DNA from: Candidatus Binatia bacterium
Lineage (GTDB): Bacteria; Desulfobacterota; Binatia; HRBIN30; BPIQ01
Assembly (NCBI GenBank): GCA_026004195.1
Contig: BPIQ01000001.1
Location: 717,871-781,870, forward strand
Reading direction: 5' to 3'
DNA length: 64,000 bases
Shown: in pieces, positions 15,713 through 24,129 of the stretch
Layout: the number at the start of each line of letters is the position of its first letter
How positions within the stretch are numbered: the stretch's first letter is position 1
The notes under the pieces: generated by a model
Databases searched by the model: none
Told to the model about the DNA's origin: nothing
What the model saw: the letters and a program-made list of their open reading frames with translations, nothing else
Made by a program: the position numbers and the translations under genes

Positions 15713-15723
15713 TTGGCCTCTCC
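14999..15723 (-). repeat. 725-bp near-identical repeat, copy 1
   Basis: Partner of 12390-13114 at an offset of 2609 bases. It includes the start codon and ribosome site, but not the promoter, of type B copy 1. Confidence 0.93.
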
Positions 15724-15782
15724 TTTTCCCAACCTAAAGCAGGATTCGCACCCATACCGGCTCCGACAGCCTCGGACGGCCA

Positions 15783-15807
15783 GTCCCGGAACCCGATCGT
15801 CCGGGAC
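15783..15807 (-). other. 5'-terminal stem-loop in the exported-paralog mRNA leader
   Basis: A perfect 8-bp stem (GTCCCGGA with TCCGGGAC) and 9-base loop. It starts at or next to the predicted transcription start, 7 bases below the -10 box. Such 5'-end hairpins are known to protect mRNA from decay (for example in ompA). Confidence 0.55.
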
Positions 15808-15813
15808 GCGCGA

Positions 15814-15841
15814 AGTCTAACGAGAAAACGAGGTTTGTCAA
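15814..15841 (-). promoter_or_regulatory. Promoter for the exported-paralog array
   Basis: Minus strand: TTGACA (15841-15836), 16 bases, TAGACT (15819-15814), predicting a leader of about 94 bases before the type B copy 1 ATG. Confidence 0.65.
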
Positions 15842-15894
15842 GGAAATGACGGGACCCCGTGGCGGATTTTTCGGCACTTGCTAATCTCGGAGTC

Positions 15895-17311
15895 ATGCCA
15901 AATCGACCGCCGAGGCCGTCCGGATCCGCCCTTTTCACCGACCTCTACGAGCTCACCATGGCCGCGGTGTATTTCGAGCGCGGCATGCACGAGCCCGCCA
16001 CCTTCAGCTTCTTCGTGCGGGCCTATCCACCGAACCGAGGCTATTTCGTCGCGGCGGGGCTCGAAGAAGTGCTCGAATACCTCGAGACCTTCCGGTTCAC
16101 CAGGGAAGAGCTCGCCTACCTCCGGTCGACGGGCCTTTTTTCGCGGGACTTCCTCCGCTTTCTCGCCTCCGTGCGCTTCGAGGGGGACGTTTTCGCGATG
16201 CCCGAAGGCACGGTGTTCTTCGTCGACGAACCCGTTCTCGAGATCACGGCACCCTTGATCCAGGGCCAGATCGTCGAAACTTTCGTGATCAACCAGCTCC
16301 ACCTCGGCACACTTCTGGCCACCAAAGCGGCCCGCTGCGTCGACGCGGCCCGAGGGCGCCGCGTCGTGGACTTCTCGCCCCGGAGGACACACGGCACGGA
16401 CGCCGGGATGAAAGCGGCTCGGGCGAGCTATCTCGCCGGAGCGGCCGGAACCAGCAACGTGCTCGCCGGCAAGCGGTGGGGCATCCCCGTCTTCGGGACG
16501 ATGGCCCATTCTTTCGTGGAGGTCTTCCCTCACGAAGTGGAAGCGTTCCGGGCTTTTTCCGAGGTCTTCCCGGACGCGAGCGTCTTTCTCGTCGACACGT
16601 ACGACACGCTCGCCGGCGTCCGCTCGGCCGTCCGGGTCGCCCGCTCGATGGCCGAGCGAGGCAAGCTACCACGCGCGATCCGGCTCGACAGCGGGAACCT
16701 GGAAGAGCTCTCCCGTGAGGCCCGCCGCATCCTCGACGAGAACGGACTCGAAAACGTCCAGATCTTCGCGAGCGGCGGCCTCGACGAGTTCGAAATCGAC
16801 CGGCTCGTCTCCTCGGGCGCGCCGATCGACGGCTTCGGAGTGGGCACCCGACTCGGGGTCTCCGAAGACGCTCCGGCCCTCGATTGCGCTTACAAGCTCG
16901 TCGAATACGCCGGCAGCGGGAGAGTCAAGCTGAGCGCGAAAAAAACGACCTGGGTGGGACGCAAACAGGTCTGGCGGCTCCGCGAGGGCGGCCGGGCCGT
17001 CACGGACTGCCTCGCCCTCCGGGACGAGCCGCGTGCGGAGATCGCGTCGTACCTGCAGGTTCCCGAGGAGCGGCTCGAACCCCTGCTCCGGCCCTTCGTC
17101 CGCGGCGGGCGCCGGGTCGAGCCCCCCGCGCCGCTTTCGGCGTCGCGGGAGCGTTTTCGGGAGGAACTCGCACGCGTCTCCTCTCGAGTATCGCCGTATT
17201 CGGGAGCCCGCCCTCTACCCGGTACGGATTTCTCCCGCACTCGAGGCCGCGCAGAAGCGGGCTACCGAGGAGGCGCGTGCCCGCACCTCGTCCGGCCTCC
17301 CGGCACCCTAG
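15895..17311 (+). CDS. pncB: Nicotinate phosphoribosyltransferase, apparent frameshift near the 3' end
   Basis: Converts nicotinate and PRPP to nicotinate mononucleotide in NAD salvage. Residues from the ATG at 15895 follow the family: FTDLYELTMAAVYFERG, the DFSPRRTHGTDAGMKAARASY segment (the RRTHG loop), GTMAHSFVEVFP with its conserved His, RLDSGNL, and FGVGTRLGVS. The frame is correct to about 17184. The expected C-terminus (LEYRRIREPALYPVRIS) continues in the next frame and ends in a TAG at 17309-17311, interlocked with the dnaB stop. One extra base in the TC-rich tract 17179-17187 would explain this. It is either a sequencing error or a recent lesion. A GTG at 15859 is an alternative start; TAATCT ends 7 bases before the ATG. 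Confidence 0.85.
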
Positions 17312-18681
17312 ACGTCTTCGGCTTCCGCGTAGGCCAGCTCTTCCTCGACGGCGCTCTCGAAGCGCGTGAATTCCGGGAAGAACACGAGTGGAACCGTCCC
17401 CGTGGGCCCGTTTCTCTGCTTGCCGACGATGACCTCGGCCGCGTGCACGTCGGCGTTCCTGTCGTAGACGCAGGGCCGGTAGAGAAGGAGAATGACGTCC
17501 GCGTCCTGTTCGATCGCACCGGACTCGCGGAGGTCGGCGACGGCCGGCCGCTTGTCCGAACGCTGCTCGACCTGGCGGTTGAGCTGCGAGAGGGCGAGCA
17601 CGGGCACGTCGAGCTCCTTGGCGAGGGCCTTGAGGGAGCGCGAGATACTCGCGATTTCCTGCTCGCGGTTCTGCTCCTTCCGCCCCTCGAGCGGGCTCGC
17701 TTTCATGAGCTGGAGATAGTCGACGACGACGAGGCCCAGCCGTGCTTCGGGCGTACGTTTGAGCCGCCGCGCCTTGGCACGGAGTTCCAGGACGTTCATG
17801 GCCGGCGTGTCGTCGATGAAAATCGGGAGCTCGGCGAGCTTTCCGGCCGCGAGGGCCAGGCGCGGGAACTCGCTCGCGGGGAACCGTCCCGAGCGAACCT
17901 GGGAGTGGTCCATGCGGGCCTCCGAGCAGAGGAGCCGGAGGACGAGCTGCTCCTTGGACATCTCGAGGGAGAAAAACGCCACACCGACCTGCGCCTCGGC
18001 TGCCGCGTGCCGCGCCACGTCGAGGGCGAACGCGGTCTTTCCCATGCTGGGCCTTCCGGCCACGACGACCAGGTCCCCGGGTTGCAAACCCGCGGTCATC
18101 CGGTCCAGGTCGAGAAAACCCGTCGGTACTCCGGTGATGGCCTCTTTGCGCTCGTAGAGTTGCTCGATGGTCTTCATGGACTGGACCATGAGCTCGCGGA
18201 GACGGAAGAACGAAGGGCGGACCTTGCGTTCCGAAATGGCGAAGATCCTCTGCTCCGCCTGGTCCAGGAACTGGTCCACGTCGAGTCCCGGGTCGTAGCC
18301 GCCGGCCGCGATTTCCGTGGCCGTGTGGATGAGGCCGCGCAGGATCGAGCACTCCCTCACGATCCTCGCGTAGTGGGCCACGTTGGCGGCGCTCGGGACG
18401 CGCTCGGCGAGCTCCGCCAGGTACGCCGCACCTCCGACCTCCTGGAGTTCACCCCGGCGCCTGAGCGCGTCCGAAAGGGTCACGAGGTCGACCGGCTCCC
18501 CCTGCGCGTTGAGCTCGAGGATCGCCCGCATGATCTTGCGGTGAGCCGAGCGGTAGAAGTCCTCGGGCCCCACGAGCTCGACGACCTCCTCGACGAGATC
18601 GTTGTCGAGAAGGAGGCCTCCCAGGACGGCCTCTTCCGCTTCCAGGTTGTGGGGAGGAAGCCTTCGCGCGAGCTCTTCCAC
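17308..18681 (-). CDS. dnaB: Replicative DNA helicase DnaB
   Basis: A 457-residue protein, normal for DnaB, from a GTG at 18681 with GAGAGG about 10 bases upstream. The N-terminal domain begins RRLPPHNLEAEEAVLGGLL. A linker leads to the RecA-like motor with Walker A GRPSMGKTAF, Walker B-type LGLVVVDYLQLM, LSQLNRQVE and DLRESGAIEQDADVILLLYR. It unwinds DNA at the fork. No intein is present. The frame stays open far upstream, but that part overlaps the SDR and fabI genes and has no helicase similarity. Its stop codon interlocks with the pncB stop. Confidence 0.95.
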   Translation of the reverse strand: MEELARRLPPHNLEAEEAVLGGLLLDNDLVEEVVELVGPEDFYRSAHRKIMRAILELNAQGEPVDLVTLSDALRRRGELQEVGGAAYLAELAERVPSAANVAHYARIVRECSILRGLIHTATEIAAGGYDPGLDVDQFLDQAEQRIFAISERKVRPSFFRLRELMVQSMKTIEQLYERKEAITGVPTGFLDLDRMTAGLQPGDLVVVAGRPSMGKTAFALDVARHAAAEAQVGVAFFSLEMSKEQLVLRLLCSEARMDHSQVRSGRFPASEFPRLALAAGKLAELPIFIDDTPAMNVLELRAKARRLKRTPEARLGLVVVDYLQLMKASPLEGRKEQNREQEIASISRSLKALAKELDVPVLALSQLNRQVEQRSDKRPAVADLRESGAIEQDADVILLLYRPCVYDRNADVHAAEVIVGKQRNGPTGTVPLVFFPEFTRFESAVEEELAYAEAEDV

Positions 18682-18744
18682 GGGTCGTCCGCCTCTCGCT
18701 CCCGGCGACGATAGCAGCTTCGTCCCCCGACTTCCACGCACCGC

Positions 18745-18774
18745 TTGTGCTCTCGCCACGGAATTTCCTAGAGT
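18745..18774 (+). promoter_or_regulatory. Promoter for the SDR gene
   Basis: TTGTGC, 18 bases, TAGAGT; the -10 ends 7 bases before the ATG at 18782, predicting a leaderless transcript. Confidence 0.45.
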
Positions 18775-18781
18775 CGGCTCC

Positions 18782-19590
18782 ATGGAAGAGCTTCGGGGAC
18801 GAGTGGCCGTCGTGACCGGTGCCGCGAGCGGCATCGGGGAAGCGCTGGCCCGGGCCCTCGCGAACGAGGGGGTACGACTCGTACTCGCCGACGTGGACCG
18901 AGCCTCGATGGAAAAGGTGTCGGAGGAGCTGCGTTCCCTCGGCACGGAAGTGCTCGCGGTCCCGACGGACGTCCGGCGGCTCGAGACGTCCGGAACCTCG
19001 CCGACCGGGCTTTCGGCCACTTCGGCGAGGTCCATATCGTGTGCAACAACGCCGGCGTCGCCGTCTACGGGGGACTCGAAAAAGCCTCCCATGCCGACTG
19101 GGAGTGGGTTCTCGGCGTCAACCTCTGGGGCGTCATCCACGGCGTCGAGGTTTTCGTGCCGCGGCTCGTCGCCCAGGGCAAGGGCGGACACATCGTGAAC
19201 ACCGCCTCGATGGCGGGGCTCGTCCCGATGCAGGGCATGGGAGTGTACGTCACGTCCAAGTACGCCGTCGTCGGGCTTTCGGAGACTCTTTACCGGGACC
19301 TCTCGGCTTACGGTATCGGCGTCACGGTCCTCTGCCCGATGCTCGTCGCCACGCGCATCGGCCAGAGCGAGCGCAACCGTCCGCCGGAGCTCGGGAGCCG
19401 CCCGGGGACGGCCCCGGAACCCGTTTCTTTCGTCGGGCGCGTGCTCCCTCCGGAACTCGTCGCACGGCGGACCCTCGAAGCCATCCGAGGAGGCGAGCTC
19501 TACGTGTTCACGCACCCCGAAAGCAGGGAAATCCTGCGGAGGAGGTTCGCCCGGCTCGACCGGGCCGCGCAAAAGGCGGCCGAGGACTAG
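18782..19590 (+). CDS. Short-chain dehydrogenase/reductase, apparent frameshift
   Basis: Classical SDR of about 268 residues if the frame is repaired. Part 1 (from ATG 18782) has the NAD(P) motif TGAASGIGEALA and the acidic residue after LVLADVD. At about 18986 the frame shifts by -1 and part 2 continues VRNLADRAFGHFGEVHIVCNNAG, then NTASMAGL and the catalytic YVTSKYAVVGL (YxxxK). It ends at 19590, overlapping the fabI stop by 4 bases. Both halves are well conserved, so this is either a sequencing error or a very recent inactivation. Substrate unknown. The ATG overlaps a palindromic CATG and has no Shine-Dalgarno. Confidence 0.8.
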
Positions 19591-20351
19591 CGCGCGAGAA
19601 CGTGGTAGCCGGCGTCCACGTAGAGGACCTCGCCGGTGACCCCGGAGGCAAGGTCGCTGCAGAGATAGAGGGCGCCTCGCGCGACTTCCTCGGCGGAAAC
19701 GTTGCGACGAAGCGGCGCGACTTCCGCGTGGTGGCGAAGCATGTCGCGGAACCCGCGTACCCCGGCGGCCGAGAGGGTTCGGACGGGTCCCGCCGAAATG
19801 GCGTTCACCCGGATGCCCGAGCGGCCGAGATCGTGGGCGAGGTACCGGACGCTCGCCTCGAGTGCCGCCTTGGCCACTCCCATGACGTTGTAGTTCGGCA
19901 CGACGCGCCGCGATCCGATGTAGGTGAGCGTGAGGATGGCACCGGGCCCCATGAGGCCTTCGAAAGCCCGGGCGAGAGCGACCAGGGAGTAGACGCTCAC
20001 CTCGAGGGCCGTCCGGAAACCTTCCCGGCCCGTGTCCACGAATCGCCCCTGCAGGTCGGATCTTTCCGCGAACGCGATCGAGTGGACCAGGATGTCCAGG
20101 CGTCCCCACGCCTCGCCCACCCTGTTCGCCGCCTCGACGATCGCCCCGTCCTCCCGGACGTCGCAGGGAAACACGAGCTCGCTGCCGATCCGTTCGGCCA
20201 GAGGGCGAACGCGCTTCTCGAAAGGCGTACCCGCGTGGGAGAGGGCTACCCGGGCCCCTTCCTCGTGGAAACTGCGGGCGATGGCCCATGCGAGACTGTG
20301 CTCGTTGGCCACCCCGAACACGGCGGCCCGCTTTCCGTCGAGCAATCCCAC
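19587..20351 (-). CDS. fabI: Enoyl-ACP reductase FabI
   Basis: A 254-residue protein from a GTG at 20351 giving the family start MGLLDGKRAAVFGVANEHSL. It has the FabI-specific arrangement: DVREDG, SIAFAERSDL, and PNYNVMGVAKAALE with the Y(x6)K catalytic pair, plus GPVRTLSAAGV. It reduces the enoyl-ACP double bond with NAD(P)H in the final step of the type II fatty-acid elongation cycle. The start lies 11 bases after the thiolase stop, so it is co-transcribed with the thiolase. The inhibitor-binding region is family-like, so triclosan sensitivity is possible but not shown. Confidence 0.93.
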   Translation of the reverse strand: MGLLDGKRAAVFGVANEHSLAWAIARSFHEEGARVALSHAGTPFEKRVRPLAERIGSELVFPCDVREDGAIVEAANRVGEAWGRLDILVHSIAFAERSDLQGRFVDTGREGFRTALEVSVYSLVALARAFEGLMGPGAILTLTYIGSRRVVPNYNVMGVAKAALEASVRYLAHDLGRSGIRVNAISAGPVRTLSAAGVRGFRDMLRHHAEVAPLRRNVSAEEVARGALYLCSDLASGVTGEVLYVDAGYHVLAR

Positions 20352-20362
20352 GACCGAGCGCT

Positions 20363-21592
20363 TCAGTCGCAGTTCTCGAGAATCGTGGCGGCTCCCTGCC
20401 CCATGCCGCCGCAGATCGTGGCGAGGCCGTACCGGTATCCGCGGCGACGCATCTCGATCGCGCACGTACCGACGAGCCGGGCGCCCGAAGCTCCCACGGG
20501 GTGACCGATCGCGCAGGCACCCCCGTTCGGATTGATCTTCTCGGCGTCCTTTTCTTTCAGCCCGAACTCTTTCATGAGCGCGATCGGTGCGCACGCGAAC
20601 GCCTCGTTGATCTCGATGACGCCCATGTCGCCGAGCCCGAGCCCCGACCTTTCGAGCGCCCGGCGCGTGGCCGGGATCGCCGAGTAGATCAGGTCCGTGG
20701 GATGGCAGGCCCCGGTCGCCATCGTGTGAATCCGGGCCCACGGTCGAACTCCGAGTCGGCGTGCTTTCTCGCCGGACACGAGCACGCACACGGCAGCGCC
20801 GTCGGCCTGTGCCGAGGCCGTGGCGGCGGTGATTTTGCCGTCCGGGCGGTACACCGGGGGCAGGGAGCGGATCTTTTCGAGGGTCGTGTCCGGACGCGGG
20901 CACTGGTCGTGTTCGACGAGAACGGTCTTTCCCTCGGGGTCGAGTCCTTCCACGGGGACGATCTCTTCCCGGAGCCTTCCGCTTCTCTGAGCTTCGACGG
21001 CTCTGCGATGGCTCCGGAGAGCCCACTCGTCCATTTCTTCCCGACCGATTCCGAGTCGCTCGCAGAGCCGCTCGGCTCCCTGACCTCCGTTCAGGTCGAT
21101 GAGATTGATCTTGGCGGCCATCCTCGGATTGGGGTTCATGGCCGAAAGCATGGTCCCCGCCTGGCGGACGACCTCCTCCATGTCCATCCCGTCCTTCATG
21201 ACGGGGATCCGGAAGTGCGTCATACTGTCGAGCCCTCCGGCGAGGTACACGTCCCCCATGCCGCACTGGATGTAAAGAGCCGCGATGTGAACGGCCATCA
21301 TGGCCGTCGTGCACGCCCGTTCCACGCTCAGGCCCACGACGTGTTCCGGAAAGTCGCAAAGAAACGGGATCGTCGTTCCGGGATGGGCCTGCTCGCCCAT
21401 CATTTCGACCGCTCCCAGGATCACCCCGTCCACGTCGTTCGCCGAGATCCCGGTCCGCCGGAGCGCCTCGGAAAGCACGGCAGCGGCCAGGTCGTCCGAG
21501 CGGACTCGACGGAAGACTCCCTTCACGGGATCGGCCTTGCCGAAGGGTGTCCGAACGTAACCTACGAGAAACGCGTCACGGAGCTCCGCCAT
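20363..21592 (-). CDS. Thiolase family protein (acetyl-CoA acetyltransferase type)
   Basis: A 409-residue protein with a strong AAGGAGG site. Thiolase landmarks are the N-terminal YVRTPFGKADP, the nucleophile region SVERACTTAMMAV (Cys), INEAFACAP, the His in GHPVGASGARLVGT, and the second Cys in ATICGGMGQG. Thiolases either cleave 3-ketoacyl-CoA in beta-oxidation or condense two acyl-CoAs. It precedes fabI by 11 bases, an arrangement that suggests a reductive or condensing role, but this is inference. The promoter overlaps the end of the upstream FG-GAP gene. Confidence 0.92.
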   Translation of the reverse strand: MAELRDAFLVGYVRTPFGKADPVKGVFRRVRSDDLAAAVLSEALRRTGISANDVDGVILGAVEMMGEQAHPGTTIPFLCDFPEHVVGLSVERACTTAMMAVHIAALYIQCGMGDVYLAGGLDSMTHFRIPVMKDGMDMEEVVRQAGTMLSAMNPNPRMAAKINLIDLNGGQGAERLCERLGIGREEMDEWALRSHRRAVEAQRSGRLREEIVPVEGLDPEGKTVLVEHDQCPRPDTTLEKIRSLPPVYRPDGKITAATASAQADGAAVCVLVSGEKARRLGVRPWARIHTMATGACHPTDLIYSAIPATRRALERSGLGLGDMGVIEINEAFACAPIALMKEFGLKEKDAEKINPNGGACAIGHPVGASGARLVGTCAIEMRRRGYRYGLATICGGMGQGAATILENCD

Positions 21593-21624
21593 GGTTTTTT
21601 TCCTCCTTCGAGTTCGGCCTTCTT

Positions 21625-21653
21625 CGGTTAGTCTCCGGGCGCGGAAGCGTCAA
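21625..21653 (-). promoter_or_regulatory. Promoter for the thiolase-fabI operon
   Basis: Minus strand: TTGACG (21653-21648), 17 bases, TAACCG (21630-21625), located within the last codons of the FG-GAP gene. Confidence 0.5.
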
Positions 21654-22980
21654 CGCCGTAGAGGATCGCGGCCACCAGGTCCGCCGCCCCGAGGAAACCG
21701 TCGAGGTTCGCGTCCGCCATCGCACTCGACCGCACGGTTCCTCGCCGCACGAAGTCGCGCAGGTCCCCGTCCCCGTCGAAAAGCTCCCGGACCAGCAGAG
21801 CCACGTCCCGATCGTCGACGGTACCGTCGGCGTCGAGATCCCCGAGCGGGGGTCGGAAGTCTCCCGTGTTCCGCAGGATGCTCAGATTGTTGCCGTCCAG
21901 GTTCGCCGTGACGATGTCCAGACGACCGTCACGGTCGAGGTCCGCGAGTACGACGTCGATCGGAGAACGCCCCACGCGAAAGCGGCGGCGGGGCTCGAAA
22001 GACCCGCTTCCCGCGGAGAGAAAAACGGAAACCGCGTCGTCGAAGCTGTCCGCCGTGACGAGGTCCGTCGTGCCGTTGCCGTCGAGATCCCCGAGCGCCA
22101 CGGCCTGAGGAACCCCTCCCGTGAGGAGGACCGCTTCGCCCGCGATCCCTCCCGCGCCGTCGCCGAAAAAGATTCGGACCTGGTCCTCGGCTTCGCTCGC
22201 CACGACCAGGTCCTCCACCCCGTCACCGCTCAGGTCCCCGACCGCAAGAGCCGACGGCAGCACCGGGGCAGGGATCGTATCGCCGGGGACGAAAGCACCT
22301 CCCCCACCACCGAAAAAGAGACTCACGGAGTCCTCGAGCTGGTTGGCGACGGCCAGGTCCACGATCCTGTCCCCGTTGAGGTCACCGATCCCGAGGGCGA
22401 CCGGGCCCGGGTCGGGCTCCGCTCCCGTCACGAACTCTCCGAGCCCGACGAACGTGCCACCGTCCCGCCCCAGGTAGACCGAAATCGACCCGTCGAACGT
22501 GTTCGCGCAGAGGACGTCGAGCCTCCCGTCACCGTCGAGGTCGGCGAGCTCCACCGCGGCCGGGCCCGTTCCCACGTCGAGCCGCCCTCCCGTCGTCACG
22601 CCCGAGGCAGGCCGGAAGAAAAAAACGTCCACGACGTCCCGGTTCACGAGGGCGACAGCGAAGTCGGGATATCCGTCCCCATCCAGGTCCCCGAGATCCA
22701 AATCGCTCGGCCGCGCTCCCAGAGGGAACTGCACCCTCGGGCGAAAAGCCAGGGGAGCGAAGCCGAAAAGGAGGCTCACCGACCCGCTCCCGTTGTCGGC
22801 CGTCGCGAGGTCCGACCATCCGTTGCGGTCGAGGTCGCCCACCGCCAGGGCCAAGGGCAGCTCTCCCACGCCCAGGAGCTCCACGAAGTCCAGCGCCCGA
22901 GCGGAGGAGGTGACGAGGAACATGGACAATGCCAGGTAAGTTGGGTTGAAGTTCCTAATTGTGTGGGTTAAACTTCCCAA
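21628..22980 (-). CDS. Exported FG-GAP/VCBS-repeat protein with dockerin-like C-terminus
   Basis: About 450 residues if started at the TTG at 22980. This gives a signal peptide (hydrophobic YLALSMFLVTSS, cleavage after ARA); the next in-frame ATG, 22923, would leave too short a signal. The mature protein is at least seven FG-GAP repeats, each with a calcium-loop motif of the type DLDGDGYPD or DLNGDRIVD, folding into a beta-propeller as in integrin alpha chains. The last 65 residues carry two EF-hand-like loops (DLDADGTVDDRDV and DANLDGFLGAADL) spaced like a type I dockerin. Likely an extracellular calcium-dependent adhesion or carbohydrate-associated protein. The start codon is uncertain. Confidence 0.85.
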   Translation of the reverse strand: MGSLTHTIRNFNPTYLALSMFLVTSSARALDFVELLGVGELPLALAVGDLDRNGWSDLATADNGSGSVSLLFGFAPLAFRPRVQFPLGARPSDLDLGDLDGDGYPDFAVALVNRDVVDVFFFRPASGVTTGGRLDVGTGPAAVELADLDGDGRLDVLCANTFDGSISVYLGRDGGTFVGLGEFVTGAEPDPGPVALGIGDLNGDRIVDLAVANQLEDSVSLFFGGGGGAFVPGDTIPAPVLPSALAVGDLSGDGVEDLVVASEAEDQVRIFFGDGAGGIAGEAVLLTGGVPQAVALGDLDGNGTTDLVTADSFDDAVSVFLSAGSGSFEPRRRFRVGRSPIDVVLADLDRDGRLDIVTANLDGNNLSILRNTGDFRPPLGDLDADGTVDDRDVALLVRELFDGDGDLRDFVRRGTVRSSAMADANLDGFLGAADLVAAILYGVDASAPGD

Positions 22981-23033
22981 GCAGTCCGACCCGCAGTGTT
23001 TTTTCCTAGGGCTTTCACGAAGGGGACGCAACG

Positions 23034-23399
23034 ATGAGAGGAACGACACGAACCGACGAAGGATTCACCGTCCCCCGACGCATTTCTCGCTTCGCCCTCG
23101 AGCAACGAAGCCGTCTCCTCGAAGGCGAAACCGAAGGCATCCGGCGGCTCATGTGGGCCATGCTCAAGGACAGCCTCCGTTGTTACCAGAGCTACTTCGA
23201 CTCCACCGACGTCCGCGAACAGCGACTCTTCTGGGACGCGCAGCGCTGGATCCAGGCGGAGAACCCCCGCTGGCTCTTCTCGTTCGACAACGTGTGTGCC
23301 GTGCTCGGGATCGACGGGGACCGTCTGCGCGCCGAGCTGGCTCGGTGGGCGAGGCTGCGGCGCCGGGCGAGGGAAAGGGCACGCGAGCGGGCGAAGTGA
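23034..23399 (+). CDS. Conserved hypothetical protein
   Basis: A 121-residue soluble protein with an AAGGGGA site before the ATG. It has no signal peptide. A central helical segment is followed by a distinctive block, FWDAQRWIQAENPRWLFSFDNVCAVLGID, which resembles a small family common in Deltaproteobacteria and Acidobacteria (pattern W..S....W.FSF..VC..LG.D); that recognition is from memory and untested. The tail is a highly basic Arg/Ala helix (RLRRRARERARERAK), suggesting nucleic-acid contact. It is followed 10 bases later by the DUF6502-like gene. Function unknown. Confidence 0.75.
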   Translation: MRGTTRTDEGFTVPRRISRFALEQRSRLLEGETEGIRRLMWAMLKDSLRCYQSYFDSTDVREQRLFWDAQRWIQAENPRWLFSFDNVCAVLGIDGDRLRAELARWARLRRRARERARERAK

Positions 23400-23409
23400 A
23401 AGACCGAAG

Positions 23410-24129
23410 TTGAAACACCGGGGGTCCAAGAAATCCGCCGCGCCCGACGTGGGCACCCTTCTCGAGTCGTCCGTCCGGGCGCTTCTCGACGTAGCCAGAG
23501 AGCTGGGCCAGTCGGAGGGAGAGCTCCGACGCCACGTTCGAAAGGCTCTCGAGCGTCGGGTGCTCCCGAGCCCTGCCGAACGCTGGGGCCCGCGACTCGT
23601 GGAGCGTTGGGCGCGAACGGCACCCTACCGCTACCGCGGAAAGCCCCGTCCCCTCCCGCTCACGGGCAAGGTTTCCTTCGCCTCCCTGGTGCGGGACGCT
23701 CGGGCCGGAAACCCCGAGGAGGCGAGACGAGCGCTCCTCCGGGCAGAGCTCGTGCGGGAGCGGCCGGACGGAACGCTCGAGCTCCTCGCGTCCTCTTTCG
23801 TTCCCGGCCGGGGCACACCGGAACAGCTCGGTGTCGCGATCGGGGCACTCGCGGAGTTTTTTCGGCTTCTCGCTCACAACGTGACGGGGCGACGGGGAAC
23901 CGGCCTTTTGCAACGGTTCGCCCGGTATGACAACATCGGCAGTGGGGGGATTCCGCGGGTGTCGCGAGCTCTGGAGAAAACGGCTCTCGGAGCGCTCGAG
24001 CGTGCCAACCGACTTCTCGCCAAGGTCGACCGGGACCGCAATCCTCGGGCCCCGAAGGGCCGGAAAACCCGCGTCACGTTCGGCGTCTACTGCTTCGTCG
24101 ACCCGCCGCCACGAAGGGGGAAGCGATGA
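23410..24129 (+). CDS. DUF6502-like protein
   Basis: About 239 residues from a TTG at 23410 (no in-frame ATG nearer the domain; start uncertain). The protein is basic and helical, with an N-terminal SVRALLDVARELGQSEGELRRHV segment resembling a helix-turn-helix, a middle part with ALLRAELVRERPDGTLELLASSFVP, and a C-terminal part with LLQRFARYDNIGSGGIPRVSR and TFGVYCFVDPP. This arrangement matches proteins grouped as DUF6502, of unknown function and possibly regulatory. Its stop overlaps the next gene as ATGA, so it is coupled to the lipoprotein. Confidence 0.72.
   Translation: MKHRGSKKSAAPDVGTLLESSVRALLDVARELGQSEGELRRHVRKALERRVLPSPAERWGPRLVERWARTAPYRYRGKPRPLPLTGKVSFASLVRDARAGNPEEARRALLRAELVRERPDGTLELLASSFVPGRGTPEQLGVAIGALAEFFRLLAHNVTGRRGTGLLQRFARYDNIGSGGIPRVSRALEKTALGALERANRLLAKVDRDRNPRAPKGRKTRVTFGVYCFVDPPPRRGKR

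Noticed and set aside
12390-15723. The 725-bp repeat or the tuf repeat as an insertion sequence or composite transposon.
   Set aside because: No transposase, no terminal inverted repeats and no target duplications; the ends fall within genes or at their ribosome sites.
15859-18714. A 951-residue continuous frame starting with nicotinate phosphoribosyltransferase, suggesting a fusion protein.
   Set aside because: After about 17185 it runs antisense to dnaB and has no domain similarity; the conserved pncB end continues in another frame and stops at 17311.
17308-20520. A 1070-residue open frame extending dnaB upstream.
   Set aside because: The N-terminal 600 residues lie antisense to the SDR gene and overlap fabI in another frame; DnaB is complete from 18681.
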